Shown: positions 60,186 to 64,000 of the stretch, piece after piece
How the letters are laid out: each line of letters starts with the position of its first letter
Position numbering within the stretch: the first letter of the stretch is position 1
Assembly: GCF_020405185.1 (NCBI RefSeq)
Contig: NZ_CP084463.1
Span: 1,798,001 to 1,862,000 of the forward strand
DNA length: 64,000 nucleotides
Direction of reading: 5' to 3'
From: Halomicrobium salinisoli
GTDB taxonomy: Archaea > Halobacteriota > Halobacteria > Halobacteriales > Haloarculaceae
Position numbers and translations under genes: made by a program
Notes under the pieces: model-generated
What the model was told of the DNA's origin: nothing
Database searches by the model: none
The model's input: only the letters and a program-made list of their open reading frames with translations

Positions 60186-60995
60186 ATGACCGAGCTGCAG
60201 GCGCTGGTCGAGGAGTTCGTCGCCGACGCGGAGGCCGTGTTCCTGTTCTCCCCGAGCGCGTCGCTGTACGAGCGGTTCGAGGACTGCGACGAGGAGGTAG
60301 TCGTCGTCGGAGCGGAGAACGCGATCGAGGCGCCCTCGTTCGTCGAGCTACCCATCGAGTTCACCGACCTCGAGGGCCGCGTCCGCTTCGGGATCGAGGG
60401 GGCGCTGGAGCGCGGCTTCGTCGAGGAGGACGACGAGGTGCTCTGCGTGGCCGACGCGTTCGGCCAGGCGGCGGACACGTTCGTCCGCGTCGGCACCGAC
60501 GAGTTCTCCCCGTCCGGCGTCTACGACCTGTTCACCAACAGCCGGGCTGAGCCGGCGGTGATCCGCGACGTCGTCGAGGTGGCCGTCGAACTGGGCAAGA
60601 AGGGCCAGAAGGGCAAGCCAGTCGGCGCCCTGTTCGTCGTCGGCGACGCCGGGAAGGTGATGAACAAGTCCCGGCCGCTCTCCTACAACCCCTTCGAGAA
60701 GTCCCACGTCCACGTCGGCGACCCCATCGTCAACGTGATGCTCAAGGAGTTCTCCCGGCTGGACGGCGCCTTCGTCATCTCCGACGCGGGCAAGATCGTC
60801 TCGGCCTACCGCTACCTCGAACCCTCGGCCGAGGGGGTGGACATCCCGAAGGGACTTGGGGCCCGGCACATGGCGGCCGGCGCCATCTCGCGCGACACGA
60901 ACGCCGTCGCGATCGTCCTCTCCGAGAGCGACGGGCTGGTGCGGGCGTTCAAGGGCGGCGAGCTGATCCTCGAACTGGATCCGGAGGAGTACTGA
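60186..60995 (+). CDS. dacZ: Diadenylate cyclase DacZ
   Basis: A 269-residue enzyme making c-di-AMP from two ATP. The DAC domain (about 125-262) has RLDGAFVISDAGKI (the DGA motif) and LGARHMAAGAISRDTNAVAIVLSES (RH motif). The N-terminal part is a DacZ-specific alpha/beta domain (PSASLYERFEDCDEEVVVVG). In Haloferax this enzyme is essential and its product affects osmotic balance. It overlaps an MscS channel gene by one codon (ATGA), and a TrkH gene is nearby, fitting that role. A T-rich stretch at 60153-60159 lies 27-33 bases upstream. Confidence 0.93.
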   Translation: MTELQALVEEFVADAEAVFLFSPSASLYERFEDCDEEVVVVGAENAIEAPSFVELPIEFTDLEGRVRFGIEGALERGFVEEDDEVLCVADAFGQAADTFVRVGTDEFSPSGVYDLFTNSRAEPAVIRDVVEVAVELGKKGQKGKPVGALFVVGDAGKVMNKSRPLSYNPFEKSHVHVGDPIVNVMLKEFSRLDGAFVISDAGKIVSAYRYLEPSAEGVDIPKGLGARHMAAGAISRDTNAVAIVLSESDGLVRAFKGGELILELDPEEY

Positions 60996-61783
60996 TGCAG
61001 TTCGACTGGGCGGACATCATCCGGCGGATATTCTCCCGTGAGACGGCCTTCACCGTCTCCGTCGCCATCCTCGTCCTGGGCGCGTTTCTCGGCTACTTCG
61101 TCTGGCGGTGGACCCGCGACCTCATGCGGGACGCCGGCGTCCCGGACGCCGTCGAGGGCACCCCATTCGAGCGGACGGCTCGCCGGTTCGGGACGTCGAC
61201 TGTCGGCCTCGTCTCGAACCTGGCGGCGCTGTTCGTCTACGTGGGCGCCGTGGTCCTCGCGCTCAACGTCTCCCAGCTGTCGGACACGGCCCTGTTCTGG
61301 TCGCGGTTCACCGGCTTCCTCCCGGACCTCTTCATCGCCGCCTTCGCCCTGATCCTCGGGCTGATCGCCGGCGACAAGGCCAAGCTCGTCGTCTCGGAGC
61401 GCCTGCGCAGCGTCAAGCTCCCCGAGGCGGGCCTGCTGCCGGAGCTGGTCAAGTACAGCATCTTCTTCCTCGCGCTCCTGATCGCGCTCGACCAGCTCGG
61501 CGTCGCCACGGGCGCGCTGCTGATCCTGCTTGCCGCCTACGTCTTCGGCCTCGTCTTCCTCTCCGGGCTGGCGTTCAAGGACCTGCTGTCCGCCGGCGCC
61601 GCCGGCGTCTACCTCGTGTTGACCCAGCCGTACGGCATCGGCGACGAGGTCCGTGTCGACGGCCACCGCGGCATCGTCCAGGAGGTCGGCATGTTCGTCA
61701 CCCATATCGAGAGCGACGAGGAGGAGTACATCGTCCCGAACAACCGCGTGTTCGCCTCCGGCGTCGTCCGCGTCCGGAGCTGA
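60995..61783 (+). CDS. MscS-family mechanosensitive channel
   Basis: A 262-residue membrane protein. Predicted helices are at about 18-38, 72-92, 103-124 and 150-172; the pore-lining helix and beta domain fall in FLSGLAFKDLLSAGAAGVYLVLTQPYGIGDEVRVDG with the following beta region HRGIVQEVGMFVTHIES. MscS channels open under membrane tension to release solutes on hypo-osmotic shock. It is co-translated with dacZ (ATGA overlap) and so is probably under the same control. The C-terminus is short. Confidence 0.9.
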   Translation: MQFDWADIIRRIFSRETAFTVSVAILVLGAFLGYFVWRWTRDLMRDAGVPDAVEGTPFERTARRFGTSTVGLVSNLAALFVYVGAVVLALNVSQLSDTALFWSRFTGFLPDLFIAAFALILGLIAGDKAKLVVSERLRSVKLPEAGLLPELVKYSIFFLALLIALDQLGVATGALLILLAAYVFGLVFLSGLAFKDLLSAGAAGVYLVLTQPYGIGDEVRVDGHRGIVQEVGMFVTHIESDEEEYIVPNNRVFASGVVRVRS

Positions 61784-61792
61784 CGCCGCCGC

Positions 61793-62293
61793 TCAGTCCT
61801 CGTCGACCGGCTCCGCCGGGATACCGGCCACGGTCGCCCCGGGGGGTACGTCCCTCGTGACCACCGCGTTGGCGCCGACCTGCGCGCCCGCGCCCACCTC
61901 GACGCCCGGGAGCAGGACGGCCCCCGCGCCGATCATCGCCCCCTCGCCGATGACGACTTCGCCCGTGCGGTACTCGTCCTGCAGGAACTCGTGGCAGAGG
62001 ATGGTCGCGTCGTAGCCCACGATGGCGTGGTCCTCGATGGTGATCAGCTCCGGCCAGAAGACGTCGGGCGTCGCGGTCAGCCCCAGCGAGACGCCCTCGC
62101 CGACGGTCGCGCCGACCCGCCGGAGCAGCCAGGTCTTCGCCCTGAGGCTCGGCGAGTAGCGGGCGAGCCAGACGACGAGGAAGTTGACCACGATCCGGAG
62201 CGGCCGCTTCGCCTCGGGCCAGTGCTGCATCGAGTTCAGCGGCCCCGGCGTGGCGGTCCGCTCGAGCCGTTCGTGTCGATCCGACCCGGTCAC
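61793..62293 (-). CDS. Hexapeptide-repeat acyltransferase
   Basis: A 166-residue left-handed beta-helix protein. Hexapeptide repeats are clear from about residue 62 to 158: VGATVGEGVSLG, ITIEDHAIVGYDATILC, VIGEGAMIGAGAVLLPGV, AQVGANAVVTRDVPPG. A His in CHEFLQDEYRTG may be catalytic. A single hydrophobic segment (VVNFLVVWLARYSPSL) precedes the helix. Such enzymes acetylate sugars or antibiotics; the acceptor is unknown. It converges with mscS. Confidence 0.85.
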   Translation of the reverse strand: MTGSDRHERLERTATPGPLNSMQHWPEAKRPLRIVVNFLVVWLARYSPSLRAKTWLLRRVGATVGEGVSLGLTATPDVFWPELITIEDHAIVGYDATILCHEFLQDEYRTGEVVIGEGAMIGAGAVLLPGVEVGAGAQVGANAVVTRDVPPGATVAGIPAEPVDED

Positions 62294-62357
62294 GGCTCCC
62301 CGTTGGCCGGCGCGGACCTTGAAACCGTCCGTGTGGACGCGACCGGCTCCCGACGAC

Positions 62358-63842
62358 TCACCGCCAGAAGTTCGGCGTGAGCAACACGAGCACGGGGATG
62401 ATCTCGATGCGCCCGACCCACATCAACAGCGTCATCAGCACCTTGCTCGACCGCGCGAACCCCTCGTACGTGCCGTAGGGGCCGGCCCGGCCGAACGCCG
62501 GGCCGATGTTGAAAAACGTCGACGCCGCCGCGGTCAGCGCTTCGAACTCCGAGACCGGCTGGTTCGCCCGCGCGCCGTCGGCTACGATCAGCACCGTCGC
62601 CAGCAGGAAGAAAACCAGTGCGACGAGGGTGTAGGCGTACACGTCGCGAATCGTCTCCTCGTCGACCACCTCGCCGCTCAGGCGGACCGCGCGGACGGCG
62701 CTGCGGTGGGAGGCCACCGACAGGTCCCGGCCGAACGCCTTCAGGACGATCAGCCACCGCAGCGCCTTGATCGAGCAGGTCGTCGACCCGACCATCCCGC
62801 CGATGAACATGCACATGAACAGCACCTGCTTGGCCGCCGGCGACCACGTGTTGAAGTCGACCGTCGCGTAGCCCGTGGTCGTCACGATGGAAGTGACCTG
62901 GAAGACGCTCTGGCGGACCGCCGCCCACGGACCGCCCGCGTAGTTGGAGTCCGTGAGGAGCAGGCCGGCCACCAGCAGGCTCGCGGCCCCGAGGACGCCG
63001 ACGTAGAAGCGGAACTCCTCGCTCTCGCGCAGGCGGGCGAAGTCCCGCCTGAGCAGGGCGTACAGCAGGACGAAGCTCGTCGCGCCCAGTGTCATGAACA
63101 CCACGACGACCCAGTGGACGACCGGCACGAAGGCACCGACGCTCTCCGCCCGGGGGGAGAAGCCGGCGGTCGCCACCGACGTCAGCGCGTGCGCGACGGC
63201 GTCGTAGGCGGTCATCTCCGGCGCGAGCCCGGTAATCCCGAGCGCGAACAGCACGAGCGCGGCCAGCGCGGTCAGCCCGGCGTAGATGCCGCCGATGATC
63301 TGCGCGGTGTCCTCGATCTTCGGCGTCAGCCGCGTCGAGTCGGTGCGGGCCTCCGACTCCATCAGCTGCGCGCCCGCGACGGAGAGCCGCGAGAGCACCG
63401 CCGTCGCCAGCAGCAGGACGCCCAGGCCGCCGAGCCACTGGAGGACCTGCCGCCACATGAGCAGCGCCCGGGAGTGGACGCCGAAGTCGCGGATGACCGT
63501 CGCGCCCGTCGTCGTGATCCCGCTCATGCCCTCGAAGGCCGCGTTGACCGGCGAGGCGAACACCCCGGTCCCCTCGATGACCAGCGGGACGGCGCCGATC
63601 AGACCGACGCTCAGCCACGACAGCGAGACCACGAGGAAGGCCTCCCGCTCCTGGAGGTTCTCGCGCTCGAACCGCTCCAGGCCGACGCCGAGGGCGAGCG
63701 TCCCGAGCATCGGGGCCGCGTACGGGACCGGCGACTCGCCGTACAGCAGCGCGACCGCGATGGGTGCCAGGAACGGGACGGCGTACCAGCGGAGCACCGC
63801 CCCGAGGATGCTCACCGTCGTCCGGACGTCGATGGAGGTCAC
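62358..63842 (-). CDS. trkH: TrkH-family potassium uptake protein
   Basis: A 494-residue K+ translocator with about ten membrane helices and four selectivity-filter repeats, visible as FEGMSGITTTGATVI, ALTSVATAGFSPRAES, TSIVTTTGYATVDFN and the fourth around AAASTFFNIGPAFG. A GTG at 63842 is favoured as start because GGGAGGGTGA lies 5-7 bases upstream on the minus strand, a strong Shine-Dalgarno. It needs a TrkA partner, not seen here. With dacZ and mscS close by it may belong to an osmotic/K+ control group. Confidence 0.92.
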   Translation of the reverse strand: MTSIDVRTTVSILGAVLRWYAVPFLAPIAVALLYGESPVPYAAPMLGTLALGVGLERFERENLQEREAFLVVSLSWLSVGLIGAVPLVIEGTGVFASPVNAAFEGMSGITTTGATVIRDFGVHSRALLMWRQVLQWLGGLGVLLLATAVLSRLSVAGAQLMESEARTDSTRLTPKIEDTAQIIGGIYAGLTALAALVLFALGITGLAPEMTAYDAVAHALTSVATAGFSPRAESVGAFVPVVHWVVVVFMTLGATSFVLLYALLRRDFARLRESEEFRFYVGVLGAASLLVAGLLLTDSNYAGGPWAAVRQSVFQVTSIVTTTGYATVDFNTWSPAAKQVLFMCMFIGGMVGSTTCSIKALRWLIVLKAFGRDLSVASHRSAVRAVRLSGEVVDEETIRDVYAYTLVALVFFLLATVLIVADGARANQPVSEFEALTAAASTFFNIGPAFGRAGPYGTYEGFARSSKVLMTLLMWVGRIEIIPVLVLLTPNFWR

Positions 63843-64000
63843 GAAGTCACCCTCCCAGGCCCGGCGGGGTCTCCGCCGATCCGGGCGTCCGGCGGTCCCG
63901 GTCGCGATCACTCCTCCTTCCGTCGTCGGTCACGGTCCGCCGTACCGGGGCGAGCCCCTTGAAACTCGCGGGGCCGCCGCGAGCGTCGCCGGACGCGAGT

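Noticed and set aside
1..64000. CRISPR arrays, insertion sequences, integrase or rRNA genes
   Set aside because: Looked for regularly spaced identical repeats, transposase motifs and rRNA; none seen. The tRNA-derived and 27-bp repeats do not have CRISPR-like spacing.

Overview
The window is GC-rich DNA from a haloarchaeon (class Halobacteria). The evidence is the strongly acidic proteome, twin-arginine secretion signals, many apparently leaderless genes with a TATA-like box 25-35 bases before the ATG, and archaeal marker genes: the NOP5-fibrillarin pair, archaeal CobT, DacZ diadenylate cyclase, UPF0179, a TFIIB-like mini-protein and a S26 signal peptidase with a Ser-His-Asp site. The genus cannot be fixed by reading alone.

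Layout. 1-4.6 kb is accessory-looking: four tandem copies of a tiny secreted protein, a Tat-exported protein, a signal peptidase and a HTH/membrane regulator. 4.6-8.4 kb holds a CARF-like/winged-helix regulator, an SDR reductase with an operator-like palindrome, MutY and small conserved proteins. 8.4-8.7 kb is a run of back-to-back hairpins. 8.8-16.3 kb is a tight six-gene MoxR/von Willebrand A/DUF58 operon. 16.3-25 kb carries a class III aminotransferase, an MgtC/DUF4010 membrane protein, an AI-2E-type permease, a PadR regulator, a zinc-ribbon protein and the one-carbon genes folD and glyA. 25-32.6 kb holds a CHAT caspase-like protein, a TbsP-like regulator, a YcaO enzyme, a DUF63 membrane protein and an inositol-monophosphatase-type enzyme. 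tRNA-Leu(CAA) follows. 33-36.5 kb has a DUF309 protein, a thrombospondin-repeat metalloprotease, an aspartoacylase-like enzyme and UPF0179. 37-44.7 kb is a PrkA-PrkA-YeaH-SpoVR operon. 44.7-52.2 kb has YjbQ, a lipoprotein, a HTH/membrane pair, an acyl-CoA synthetase, an EamA transporter and nop5-flpA. 52.6-57.6 kb has a glutamate-cysteine ligase, coaD, a TFB-like mini-protein, a MOSC protein, tRNA-Leu(TAG) with displaced copies of its 3' end, and small zinc proteins. 57.7-60.1 kb is the cobalamin pair cobT-cbiA. 60.2-63.8 kb is a c-di-AMP/osmotic group: dacZ-mscS, then an acyltransferase and TrkH.

How genes work together. The strongest functional units are the MoxR/vWA operon (AAA chaperone plus membrane-anchored vWA partners), the PrkA/YeaH/SpoVR stress operon, C/D-box 2'-O-methylation (nop5-flpA), corrin amidation and lower-ligand activation (cobT-cbiA), C1 metabolism (glyA, folD) and osmotic control (dacZ-mscS with trkH nearby).

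Most unusual non-coding structure: (i) a three-copy family of structured intergenic repeats whose stems differ in sequence but keep pairing around an invariant GAAAG/CTTTC clamp (31374-31480, 52212-52358, 52387-52506); (ii) two extra copies of the tRNA-Leu 3' end stacked behind the intact gene, each with an inverted partial T-arm before it; (iii) the hairpin cluster at 8.4-8.7 kb; (iv) a 27-bp tandem repeat at 47.25 kb with relatives elsewhere. No CRISPR array, transposase, integrase or rRNA gene was seen.
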